DNA of 64,000 bases, taken from Drosophila pseudoobscura. Lineage: Eukaryota; Arthropoda; Insecta; Diptera; Drosophilidae. The stretch's first letter is position 1. The number at the start of each line of letters is the position of its first letter. The position numbers and the translations under genes are program-made. The stretch is from assembly GCF_009870125.1 (NCBI RefSeq), contig NC_046681.1, forward strand, positions 10,553,001 through 10,617,000. The letters are read 5' to 3'. Positions 49,601 to 59,580 of the stretch are shown in pieces. The notes under the pieces are model-generated. The model saw nothing but the letters and a program-made list of their open reading frames with translations. It did not search any database and was not told where the DNA came from.

Positions 49601-50360
49601 ACCGTAATACAACAAGATGTCACATGTATCGGGCAGTAAAATCTGTAAAAATCTCGGAAATAAATTAAGAACACAAATGATATAGAAAGAGTAATCTCTG
49701 GAAATGTACAACCTTGTATTATTGTACCTTGATTCAGCGCTGCTTTCAGCCTCTGTCGCTGCACTGCCTCTGCCGCTGATGCATTTCGAGGCGCTGCCTG
49801 TCGATCGTTCTGCCGCTGTCGCTGCCGGCACTGATAAGGATTATGAGCTGTGATTAGGAATACTTTCGATGCCGCTGCCCTCTCTCTGCTACGCCTCTGC
49901 CGCTGCCTCTGCTGTTCACTTAACAAGAACGTACATGAAACATTCGATAATAGCCATGGAAGCAGAATATTTTCGGGTTCTCTTATCACTTGCTTGAGGA
50001 CTCTGCTTTGGACTTTAGTCAAAAGTAGTTTGCATACCCTGTATAGTTAAGGAAAAATGTACGGGTAGATATATGATAGAAGCATTAGGAAAAGCTTATA
50101 GATATAACTTAGAAAAATAATATGGAAATGTGTTGTAGATGCATATCGAAAAACAAAATGGATCAGAAAGTCCAACAAATTCATTGAATTTCTTTCAAAA
50201 ACTCCACTAAAAATAGATCATTATTTTCAAAAAATTTTAACTATTTTTCCGAATTTTGAAATCCTTCAAACAAAACTCAACTGCATTTGGTAATAGCTAC
50301 TACACTTTTAAGCTTAGCTTAAGCCAATGAAATATTTTCCAGATTGCAATCTTCTATGAG

Positions 50361-50383
50361 TACCGTGTAGAATCTACACGGTA
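50361..50383. repeat. 23-bp palindrome
   Basis: TACCGTGTAGA and TCTACACGGTA are perfect inverted 11-bp arms around a single A. No gene is adjacent within 600 bp. Confidence 0.9.
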
Positions 50384-50694
50384 ATACCCTCGTCAACCTC
50401 GAAGCGTCCGCATGATGTTTTATTGGCATTATGAGATATGAGCTTCCGCTGTCAATAGGCAGGCACGGCTGGCCTGGATGGCCTCTCTGTAATTGCTTTT
50501 ACTTATGCTTAATTTTTGGCAAATTTACTTTATTTATCACGACACACCTGAAACAGCTGAAACGGGGAAACGGACTTGGAGATGGAGGTAGGCTAAGGTA
50601 AGGTTCAAGATCCAAGTAACAACATTTCAACATCGTCAGGCCTCAATCACGATCAAAGCCGAGCCGGTAGCAGGTCTGGCCTAAACCATAGCCC

Positions 50695-50718
50695 GGGTTC
50701 GGGTTCGGGTTCGGGTTC
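50695..50718. repeat. (GGGTTC)4
   Basis: Four perfect tandem hexamers. They lie in non-coding DNA about 700 bp before the CG5958 start codon. Confidence 0.95.
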
Positions 50719-50992
50719 AATTGGGGCAGTGGCTGCTCTCTAGTTAAGGGCGTAAGGTGATTGACAGTCGCAATGGTGACCTTTTGTAGCCGTCCCGACC
50801 CGCTCTTTCTCTCTGTCTTTCCAGTCAACGGTCGTCTAAGAGATAAGGAATGGAATGGAGTCGTGTCGAATCAAGTCAAGCCCCAACGTCGACGGCACTG
50901 CTTCGATCGCGCCGCTGCTCTGCTGCCTTGCTGCTTCTGCCAAGTCGCTGCTGAGCCGTATCGCTGAACGACGCCATATAGTATGTATGGCG

Positions 50993-51001
50993 TATATAAT
51001 A
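50993..51001 (+). promoter_or_regulatory. Possible TATA box for CG5958
   Basis: TATATAATA lies about 400 bp before the ATG. A TCAGTT initiator-like hexamer at 51043-51048 is about 50 bp away, farther than the usual 30 bp, so the pairing is uncertain. Confidence 0.35.
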
Positions 51002-51396
51002 TAGAAGTTAACTCACAAGGGTTTCCAAATGCAAACCGAAATTCAGTTGACTCGAACCGCACGAGTCGCGAGGAACACTACTAGAAAAAAGTATCTAAAG
51101 CTCGCCAAAAGTTAACAGCCGAATACGAATACTACCGCTAGACTTAGGTAAATACAACCCTTACAAAAAACCATACAAAAAACGTACGCAACTTAAAGTC
51201 AATCAAGATGCAATTGCCGATGATTGTTCAAACAAGATTGTTCCGTAAAGCCAACAAATCAAAAGTGAATTAAGATGCAATTTTCGAAAATGCATTAAGT
51301 GATCACCAAACAACAATGTAAACTAACCAAAAATATCGTACACGCAGGCCCCCCACATAATAATACTAGGCATCCAAATCCAAATCCAGACCTACA

Positions 51397-53735
51397 ATGG
51401 CGGCCAGCGATATCAGCGAGGAGGCATTCAATCTGCGTGTGGGTTATCTGAAGCCCGAGACAGTGGAAATCGCCCGAGTGGAGCTGCGCGAGACGGAGGA
51501 GGTGAAAGCCGAGGCCATCCTGAAGCTGCGGGAGCTGCTGAAGGCCACACCCGAGCTCAACTACAAGGATGACGATGCCTTTCTAACAGTTTTCCTGCGC
51601 GCCTGCCATTTCTACCCAGAGGGCGCTTTGGAAAAGGTACGTGTCCTGAAAGTGAACGCTATTCCCGTTTATAGTCAAAAATGGAGTCCCTTATGAAGTA
51701 GATCCTTCCATCACGGCATTAGATCATCAATTTAGGATCGCTTTTACTTGCGAAAAGTGATAAACATTTAAGGATAAGAAGCTCTATCCTCCATAGGGGA
51801 AATCTAATTATTTATTTATGCCCCTTTTTTTTACTATTGGATTATGTCTCTCTATTATATAAAAAGAGTTTTGGGTCGTCGTCCGATATTTTATTCAAAT
51901 CAGTGAGCCGAGTGTTGGACCACAAGCGAGGCGAGTCCGCAGGGGGCTTGCCCCCTAGTCCTTTCATAAAATTCTTCGATGATAACATTTCAATACATTC
52001 GATTAAGTTAATCTCATATCTTGTGGAGCTTATCTTTTAGCAACTGCATTCTACACAGCTCTAAACAAACGATTACCCAATGCTTGCTCACATCATTTCT
52101 ACATTGAATACACTTGCAATTGCATCTCTTGCTTTAATCATACTTTATTCAAACGTATATGTGGATTGACCGCCTTAGAAACAAGACCCGTCTCGTTATC
52201 AACAAATATGGCTGACGAAGTGACTTGGTATTTTGATGTTACTAGTATTTGAAAGATAATCAAATCGAATTTTTAGGGCGTCTCAAGTCCCTTATCGCCA
52301 GCAAACATGGAACATGCGAGAGTTATTGAAATGAGGTCTAAAACCTATAGGAAAGTGAGGTAAGGGAAAAGGGAGCTGTATAAAGAAATCCGAGATTAGC
52401 TAGAGAGCAACGAATTGCATTAATAAAGAGAGATACAGGGGTACAAAATGTGGTAAGAAAATTTTACATTAAACTTTTCTTCATAATTGAAAGCTTCAAA
52501 GGATCTACAGATAAAGTGATCTTAAAGATCGTCTAGTGATTAAACAGTCCTTCATGTTAACCAACAACGTATCATCCCCAAATGATCATTAAATACAAGA
52601 AAAGACCTCGTCAATGTTCTCAATTCTCCCTGCTGATACGCTTTTGAACCCGCTGACACAAAAGACAACAGAACGATAAGCGGATTCGATTTATAATGGG
52701 ATTTATTCAATGCATGCATATACTCGTATCTGTATGTAGTACATCTTTTGTAGAGAGTAATGTACTGAAGCTAATGAATGCTCTATGGGGAATACAGAGC
52801 CCGAAGCTCAAGAGACCTGACTAAATCATGCCACAAATCCGACTCACGCCATTTTTTTTTTATCATCATAGGAAGCCGCAGAAGTTTTATAAGCATTTTA
52901 TAGTTCTGTCCAACGGTCAGATGAGAACCAGCCTTATCGATCGTCCGATTCTAATCTAACAGTTTTGCGCTACCTACCAATGCCACCTTTTGCCTTTTTC
53001 TATTTTACAGATGAAAACCACCGCCACGTTCCGTAAGGAGTATGCGTCGTTGGTCCATGGCCTTTTGGTCGATCAGGTTAAGGAGAAGTTCATCAAGGGC
53101 AGCGTGATCAATGTCCTGAGAAACTGCGACCAGAAGGGACGTCGTGTGCTGATCGTCAACTGCGGAAAGCTCTGGAATCCCAGCGAGATCAGCAGCGATG
53201 AGATGTTCCGCATGCTCTACATGGTCCACATTGCCGCCCAGCTGGAGGAGGAGACCCAGGTGCGTGGTGTTGTGTGCATCATGGACTTTGATGGCCTGGC
53301 CATGAAGCAGGTGAAGGCCCTCTCGCCAAGCTTCTCCAAGCGCCTGCTCACCTTTATCCAAGAGGCAATGCCACTGCGGATGAAGGAGGTGCACTTTGTC
53401 AAGCAGCCCTTCATTTTCAACATGGTCTGGTCGCTCTTCAAGCCCTTCGTCAAAGAGAAGCTGAACAGTCGCGTAAGTATTGCCCCTCGAGGATAAACGA
53501 TCCATAACTAATCCGTTTGGCTGATTTTTAACTTGTTTTGTCTTTTAAACAGATGCACTTCCATGGCAGCGACATGAAATCCCTGCAGAAGTTCCTCGAT
53601 CCCTCTGTCCTTCCGGCCAACTACAAGGGTTCTCTGCCAGCCATCGATTATGGCGGCAACGAGTGGTTCCCCGCCCTGGAGAAGCAGTCCCAGTACGTGT
53701 CCGAATGGAGCGAGCTGGGCCCCGCAAAGTGGTAA
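51397..53735 (+). CDS. CG5958: CRAL-TRIO domain protein, 294 aa, three exons (CG5958)
   Basis: Exons are 51397-51636, 53011-53472 and 53553-53735, all phase 0, with donors GTACGT and GTAAGT and acceptors TTTACAG and AAACAG. The first intron is 1.37 kb. The CRAL-TRIO-N helical region (about 35-80) ends in FLRACHFYPEGALEK. The lipid-binding domain (about 95-250) contains GRRVLIVNCGKLW, VRGVVCIMDFDGLAMKQ, KEVHFVKQPFIFNMVWSLFKPF and MHFHGSDMKSLQKF, then LPANYKG. The motif series matches clavesin/alpha-tocopherol-transfer-like proteins, which bind lipids or retinoids in the cytosol or on endosomal membranes. The sequence matches my memory of D. melanogaster CG5958 closely. It is a diverged paralogue of the minus-strand CRAL-TRIO gene at 36.0-37.4 kb. 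A polyadenylation signal AATAAA is at 53876-53881. Confidence 0.95.
51837..53010 (+). other. CG5958 first intron, distal part
   Basis: Most of the 1.37-kb intron. It contains a GC-rich hairpin AGGGGGC-TT-GCCCCCT at 51941-51956 within a patch of unusual composition, and otherwise A/T-rich DNA. No nested gene is seen. Confidence 0.5.
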
Positions 53736-55424
53736 TCCACATTCACCATTCTCTCGCAACCAACCATTCCAGAGGTGGCACTCGATACTAGCTTATCCTT
53801 ATATTTGTAAATACTTGCAGCATGTGTTTTCTTAGTTCGTAACATTTTGGCAATTAACTAGTTACATAATACTATAATAAACCAAACAGAAAACTGAATT
53901 TTAAACGCATTTTCTTGGTTATACTTGGGCGAAGATGGAAGCTTTATGGGGGAGGAATTATGTTCTTGGGATACTTGGTGGAAGATGGATATTTTTTGGA
54001 TTCTCGTAGATCTTGGAATCCTTCTATGAGTAGGCCCTCTAATCAATTAGTGTTCCATACTGAAGCACATTTCTTCTTGGCGATGCATGCTAATGGTGTC
54101 CATAAATGATACTTGTGCTCATCGTAGTTCGGGTACTTGTGCGATATTATATTTGTAAAAATACCAATTAAATATATCAATTGCTCTACCACCTTTTCTT
54201 CAGTTCATCAAAGTATTTTATTCTAAATCGTTTTCAATTCAAAGAACTATCTGGCTGTATATTCAATTAACTAGTTAGCAGTCCATTACGTTATCTTCTG
54301 TACTATATGCACAGGTACTTTAAATATTAGATCCTAACACTTCATCAACTACTTTAATTCCACTTATGAAAATATCAAAAAATTACTTCAGTTGAACAAC
54401 TCTTTCAATTCAAAAATAATTACAATTCAGCACTGATTCTAATTGAGAAACTATTACAATCAGAAAAGTACTTGAATTTGCAACCTTATAATCGTATAGT
54501 GATGTTTGCAGTTTAATTTTCTAAGATAATATCCTCTACGATCTCCTTCACCTTTTGAAATTAAGTTTTAGAAATTCTATTACTAAAAATCTTCTTTTAC
54601 TACGTGCACGCGACCGGGTTTATGTAATTTAATTGATTTTATGTAATTACATCTAAGCGCCGGAATTGGTATCTCTGCCTTTTGGTATCGCTGTTGGGTA
54701 GAGAGAGTCATAGAGGGAAAGCAACCACGACTACAAGTTATGTACTTCCAGATAATGACCTATTTTATTAGAATTTAAAATTTTTTTACCTGTTTCCTAT
54801 TTCCGGTACTGGTGTTTATTCCGCTACAGCTGTCTCGTCTGACACCACCACAAGGAAGTTGTACTTTGAACAGATGTACATCTGCATTTATGCATCTTTA
54901 TCCATCTTTATGCATTTAACTAGTATACAAATATTCCCTAACCTTCTTGAAATGAAAATCCTTTTCGTATCTTTTGAAGAATTGGCTAGAACGTGCGTAT
55001 GTGTAGGTGTTATGAGTTTATTTCAACGCGTCCTTGGACTTTCAACTATTTAGCCTCCATTTTCATAGTGGACATGATCAACAAATTTGATTAAAGCATA
55101 CACTAATATATATTATGTATATCAAACGGAAATTTACAGCTCTGAGAGTGAGTTAATTCGAATATCATTCAAGAGTTTTTGCGTTTTGTTTCCTTATATG
55201 GACACTACATCAAATATTACACAATTAAAAATTTAAATATATATAGCGCTAAAAATCAGATGAGTGCCAGCATGCTAGGAAAGACAGCAAAAACCAATAG
55301 AAAAATTTACAATATTTTATACGTGTAACATCGAATAGAATCCATTCATCTAAATTTTATTTCGTTGGCGAGTCCCTACGAATCTTGTGGTGGAGTTGTG
55401 GTGGGTGTTGGTGCCGGGGCCGAT
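53736..55424. other. Intergenic region between CG5958 and muc (convergent 3' ends)
   Basis: About 1.7 kb, A/T-rich. It begins with the CG5958 3' UTR and AATAAA at 53876-53881, and ends with the 3' flank of the minus-strand muc gene. No coding signal. Confidence 0.6.
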
Positions 55425-57796
55425 TTACAATATCATGTTTTGTGGATCCTCGATATAGTCACGGAAGTGTTGCAACCATCTAGCGGCCACAGCGCCATCC
55501 ACCACTCGATGATCAGCACTCAAAGTGACAGTCAGCAGGTTGACTTCCTTGAAACTGAAATTGAAAGACAAAGATTGTATATAAAATGGTTCGAGAAAAC
55601 GGATTTAGTATAAGGGAGCTTACCCCTTGGGGCTATCTGGATCTAGAACAAGCTGTTTCGTTGTAGTGCCGATAGCTAAGATGCACGATTGCGGGGGATT
55701 GATCACGGCACAGAATTGGTTGACTCCTGAAAAGAGAAACCACATTTTAGAATTCCTTCTTGACGATTTTGGGAGAGATTGTCCCACCAAACATGCCCAA
55801 GTTGGACACTGAGATGGTGCCGCCCTGGAATTCATGTGGCGCCAACTTATTGGCGCGCGCCTTGCCAGCCAGCTCCTTGACATCCTTGGAGATATCCAGA
55901 ACGCCCTTGCGATCGGCTCCAAATATAATGGGTGTGATGAGACCCTTGTCCGTGGAGACGGCCACAGATACATCCACATCATCGTACTGGCGTATCACCG
56001 AGTCCATCCAGGCGGAGTTGGCCTCCGGGACTTTGAGACTCGCTATGGCAGTTGCCTTGATGATGAAATCATTAACAGAGACGCGGGCACCCTGCTTCTC
56101 ATACTTCTTGTTGACCTTGGCACGGAACTTTAACAGCTGCAACAGTGGGTTAATTGTGAGTGGGAGGTAGGAGGACTCTTTTTAGGAGATTCATCGTTTA
56201 CTTACATTATCCACCTGGCATTGGACCGTCACGTAGTAGTGGGGCAGCTGGGTCTTGGACTCCAGCAGACGCTTGGCAATCACCGCCCTCATGGTGGTCA
56301 CCGGGATGTCCTTGTAACGGGCACCTGGTGCTGCCTTGGCCGGCGCCGCCTTTGCTGCTGCAGCAGGCTTCTGGCCTGCAAGATCACCGGATTTAATTGA
56401 GCCATGGACGCCACTGCCTTTGCCTGCACACAAAAGCCGGGGATTAGTAACAGAACATTTGGATGGGCACTAGGTCTGGGATAAGAGGCATTTAGTCGAG
56501 CGGTGCATGCACACAGCAGGATGTGGGACAGTTGGATATGGGATGTACAACCTTGTAGGCGCAGCTTTTGTGCTTCGGCTAGTTTCTTGGCCATGGGACT
56601 GGCATACACCCGGTCGCCACGTTGGTCGGCAGCGGTCTGGGTTGTACCTGCGGGTGCGGGTGCGGGTGCTGCTGCTGCTGCTGGCGGTGGTGCGGCAACT
56701 GGTGCAGGTGCAGCGGCTGCTGGTGGTGGGGGTGCTGCAGCCGCTGCTGGTGCCGGTGCGGCAGCAGGCGCATCATCTTTGAAATCCTTGAAAGCAGCCA
56801 CGCTGGCCTGATCGTTCACAATGATGCACAGCAGCTGGCCGATGGGCACATCCTTGGTACCGCCGGGTATCAGGATTTTGGCCAAATAGCCTTCTTCTGG
56901 TGTCTCGAAGCCCATGGTCGCCTTGTCAGTTTCAATTTCGCAAAGGAGGTCACCTAGAGGAGAAGTAGGATTATTTACATAAATGTATTGAATTGGAGGT
57001 ATATCTCTATCAAAAGCATACCAACCTTCGTTGAGTTTGTCGCCCTCCTTCTTCTCCCAGCTGACAATGGAGCCTCGCTCCATAGTTGGCGATAGGGCAG
57101 GAAGCGGCACACGGAGATGTTCCGGCAGGCTGGCATAATTGCGGGCGAAATTATAGCTCCAGGCGTTTAGCGACTGAGGCCTGCTGCTTTTCAAAGTCGA
57201 CCTGTGGAAGATCGATAGTGAATTTTACTTTGAGATCCCTTTGATTGTGCCTCATACTAGCTCTTCAATCAGCTGATTGTTTATGCACACACACACATAT
57301 GGAAAAACCCTCCGCGGTAAATTTTGGCCAAATTATCATTCATCGTTATCAGCACAATCACGCATCATACGGATGCACGACCTTGAGGCACGACTACGGA
57401 CACGCACTGGCCCACGCTCACGCTCACGCACACGTACACATTGCTAAATACTTGGACACGACGCCGTCAATCAGCAGATAGCTCTGCCGTTGCCCCTGCG
57501 CCGCACTCGCCTCCCCCTTTTGGTGGTACGCTCCTGCTGCTGCATTTGCAATATTACACAACAATTTCTAACCTCAACGAAAGGGGGAGCGAGACAGCCA
57601 GCAAGAGTGGGAGGTGGTTGTGATGATTGTACCTGCTTGCTTGGAGATTCCGGGCACTGGCCAGCAGTCGGGTGCTGAGGGCACGCACTCCAATCTGGCC
57701 ATCGCCGTGTCGGAGGCTGGCAGTGGCTGGTCGTCGGAGGAGCACCGCACGCAGGGTCCCCAATTCGTTTCGTGTCGTTGCAAGGGAGCGCAGCAT
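55425..57796 (-). CDS. muc: Pyruvate dehydrogenase E2, dihydrolipoamide acetyltransferase, 513 aa
   Basis: Minus-strand exons: 57796-57633, 57201-57026, 56953-56552, 56423-56206, 56136-55788, 55726-55624 and 55554-55425. Lengths sum to 1542 bp, phases agree, product 513 aa. E2 moves the acetyl group from pyruvate to CoA in the mitochondrial PDH complex. The N-terminus is Arg-rich and lacks acidic residues at first, as in a mitochondrial presequence. The lipoyl domain (about 86-162) has the lipoylated lysine K124 in ETDKATMGF. An Ala/Pro-rich linker spans about 175-217. The E3/E1-binding region is at about 228-262 ([14 protein letters not shown]). The catalytic domain (about 284-513) has the active-site DHRVVDG at about 485-491. 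One lipoyl domain is present. The gene corresponds to CG5261 (midline uncoordinated). The donors of exons 2 and 3 (GTTGGT, GTTGTA) are weak, so intron retention or alternative splicing is possible. Confidence 0.96.
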
Positions 57797-58046
57797 TGTC
57801 CTTTCTCCGTTCGATATCTCTCTGTACGAGCGCTGAGCTTTTGAATTTCGGTCGGCAGCAGGCGGTATAGCGCGTTGCTTCAGCGTTTAAAATTTAGACA
57901 AATAAATCGAGTCGAATGCGGCAAAGTTGGAAATTCACAGAGTTACGGGGTCGACCTCTAGAGCAGTGTGACTGACCCTCAGAAATATACCATATGATTT
58001 AAGAAATATACCGCAAATATACTGATGAATTCAAATTATATTTTAC

Positions 58047-58185
58047 ATATTCCTCGTTTTAGATATTCCGTCGAATATTACAAGCTTGATAGAACCTTCA
58101 GGCCCGCCCACATAATTTTATCCAATTAATGAATCAATTTTCTACTTGACTGGCTTATTAAATACTTGACTTTGATTGGTTTTGC
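58047..58185. repeat. Diverged direct repeat, copy 1
   Basis: Starts ATTCCTCGTTTTAGATATTC and contains GCCCACATAATTTTATCC and TTTCTACTTGACTGGCTTA. The same blocks recur in the same order at 58458-58592. Confidence 0.75.
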
Positions 58186-58457
58186 TTCAATTTTGGTTTC
58201 TGAACAACAATATAGCGTCTGGAGCCGAACTTAGCCCAATTAAGCCCCCTATGTTTAAATAGCTCAACTACTTGAGGTAAATGCCGGAAAATACTAACGA
58301 TTGTATGACATTATCCCTCTGAACTTCAAAAAAACACCACGATATCTTTCACCTGAACTGCGCTAACATTATTAAATGTTCATTACTTTCGGTGGAAAAT
58401 TGAAATACCCCCTTGGCTTATAATAGGTTAAACGTTCTTCGTCAAGACTTGGAAACC

Positions 58458-58592
58458 ATATTCCTCGATTTTGATATTCCGTGGAATATTACTAGCTATT
58501 TAGATCGCTCAGCTTTGCCCACCTATTTTTATCCGATTAATTAATGAATTTTCTACTTGACTGGCTTAATTTAAGCTCTTGCTTTTATTGGA
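58458..58592. repeat. Diverged direct repeat, copy 2
   Basis: Matches copy 1, about 410 bp upstream, with scattered substitutions (ATTCCTCGATTTTGATATTC, GCCCACCTATTTTTATCC, TTTCTACTTGACTGGCTTA). This suggests two adjacent insertions or an internal duplication in an old element. Confidence 0.75.
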
Positions 58593-58867
58593 TTTCTATG
58601 TACCTTTGAAAATGAAATTTAATAGATTGATGATATTGACAAAATATACCATCGGTTCAATTTTGACCTCAGAAAATACCAGAAACGGTCACCGTGGTTG
58701 CTGGGTATTTAATATTTAAATACAGTTTTCCTAGCAACTTTTTGAAATAGAAATTTTGATTCAATTTTAATTGAAGTTTTTACCTATATATATCTCTATT
58801 ACGATACCCATTCTTGGTCTCTGTAAGAGGACAATAAAGCTCAAAATTGGATTGTCGGGACCGACCA

Positions 58868-58894
58868 AATCGATAGTGCAGCACGGTCACACTG
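58868..58894 (+). promoter_or_regulatory. DRE plus Motif 1 core promoter pair
   Basis: AATCGATA (58868-58875) is a perfect DREF element, and CGGTCACACTG (58884-58894) a perfect Motif 1. They lie 8 bp apart, the usual make-up of a Drosophila housekeeping TATA-less promoter. No plus-strand protein gene follows in sight. It may serve muc from a distal start on the minus strand, 1.1 kb from its ATG, or an unrecognised plus-strand transcript. Confidence 0.6.
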
Positions 58895-59249
58895 GTAGCT
58901 TATAATTGGCGCCTTGTTCAGGGTTGTCTGGTGTTTGAATAATAAAAGCTTTGTTGACGGAATTTTGCATACATTTAAACCATTTATAAACATGATTAAC
59001 GGGATTGATTCAAATTCTTTCTGTTTATTGGGTCAAAACAGCGGCAAGGCCATCTATTTTTAGATTTTGAATAGCCGCCACCTGTATGGAAAGCAAGAAC
59101 AGGTGGCCAAAAACACACAAAGAAGCAGAAAACTTCTTTATTGGTTTTTATATGTTTACTCAAGGACTAAGAGCCTTATTTTCCATTCAAACTGTCAGAG
59201 AAACCACAAGTCTATACATTTTAACATTTATTTAATGATAAATACAATA

Positions 59250-59255
59250 TTTATT
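59250..59255 (-). terminator. Candidate polyadenylation signal of the mir-275/mir-305 primary transcript
   Basis: TTTATT on the plus strand reads AATAAA on the minus strand, about 105 bp beyond the mir-305 hairpin. It is a plausible 3' end for the primary transcript. Confidence 0.35.
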
Positions 59256-59358
59256 AACGATTAAGCTTCTTTTTTGTGCTGTGTAACACGCAATAATAGA
59301 TTAAGTTAAGATTAAGTTAAATCACTATTGAACTGTTTGTTTCGCACGAACTTCGCCA

Positions 59359-59431
59359 CATATTGAGTGTACTTCAACATGTGCCGGGTTACAGGACACA
59401 CCAGAGCACCTGATGAAGTACAATAGACATG
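59359..59431 (-). ncRNA. mir-305: mir-305 precursor hairpin
   Basis: The minus strand folds into a hairpin whose 5' arm (59402-59424) reads exactly as the 23-nt miR-305-5p I know from D. melanogaster, seed UUGUACU. Its 3' arm (59364-59386) reads as the miR-305-3p partner. The loop is near 59387-59401. miR-305 acts with the co-transcribed miR-275 in gut stem-cell balance and metabolic control. It lies 58 bp 3' of mir-275 on the same strand, as in other flies. The order and spacing rule out a chance match. Confidence 0.95.
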
Positions 59432-59489
59432 GGAGACACATGGAATATTTATAGTATTCCCTAGAAACGATGATGCCACACAGATGTTC

Positions 59490-59580
59490 GTGTCTAGCAC
59501 CACGCGCGCTACTTCAGGTACCTGACTGCAGTGAAAAAACCAGCCCCGGTCTCTGATTAGCGCGCATGGTAGGAGACTTT
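59490..59580 (-). ncRNA. mir-275: mir-275 precursor hairpin
   Basis: The minus-strand 3' arm (59503-59525) reads exactly as the 23-nt miR-275-3p, seed CAGGUAC. The opposite arm, from about 59562 to 59540, reads as miR-275-5p with one apparent base change from the melanogaster form I remember. Flanking stem sequence (AAGTCTCCTACC at the 5' base, GTGGTGCTAGAC at the 3' base) is also recognisable. It is upstream of mir-305 in transcription order, as expected for the shared primary transcript. miR-275 is required for blood or sugar digestion and egg development in dipterans. Confidence 0.96.

Larger units (their letters stand above)
46659..51396. other. Intergenic region upstream of CG5958
   Basis: About 4.7 kb without a credible gene. 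It contains a near-perfect 23-bp palindrome at 50361-50383, four tandem GGGTTC units at 50695-50718, CTGCCG-type repeats near 49740-49915, and a TATA-like box at 50993-51001. The last 350-400 bp probably form the CG5958 5' UTR. Confidence 0.5.
57797..59358. other. muc upstream region with diverged direct repeat and orphan promoter motifs
   Basis: About 1.6 kb between muc and mir-305. It contains the muc 5' flank, a pair of diverged direct repeats (58047-58185 and 58458-58592), a DRE plus Motif 1 pair (58868-58894), and the candidate primary-miRNA polyadenylation signal on the minus strand (59250-59255). No protein gene is visible. Confidence 0.6.

Noticed and set aside
49597-50022. 141-aa minus-strand frame with RQRQR repeats
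   Set aside because: It follows a CTGCCG-type simple repeat and has no domain or splice evidence.
56298-57194. 298-aa frame covering muc exons 2 and 3
   Set aside because: It reads through two introns; phase and the E2 family sequence support the spliced model.
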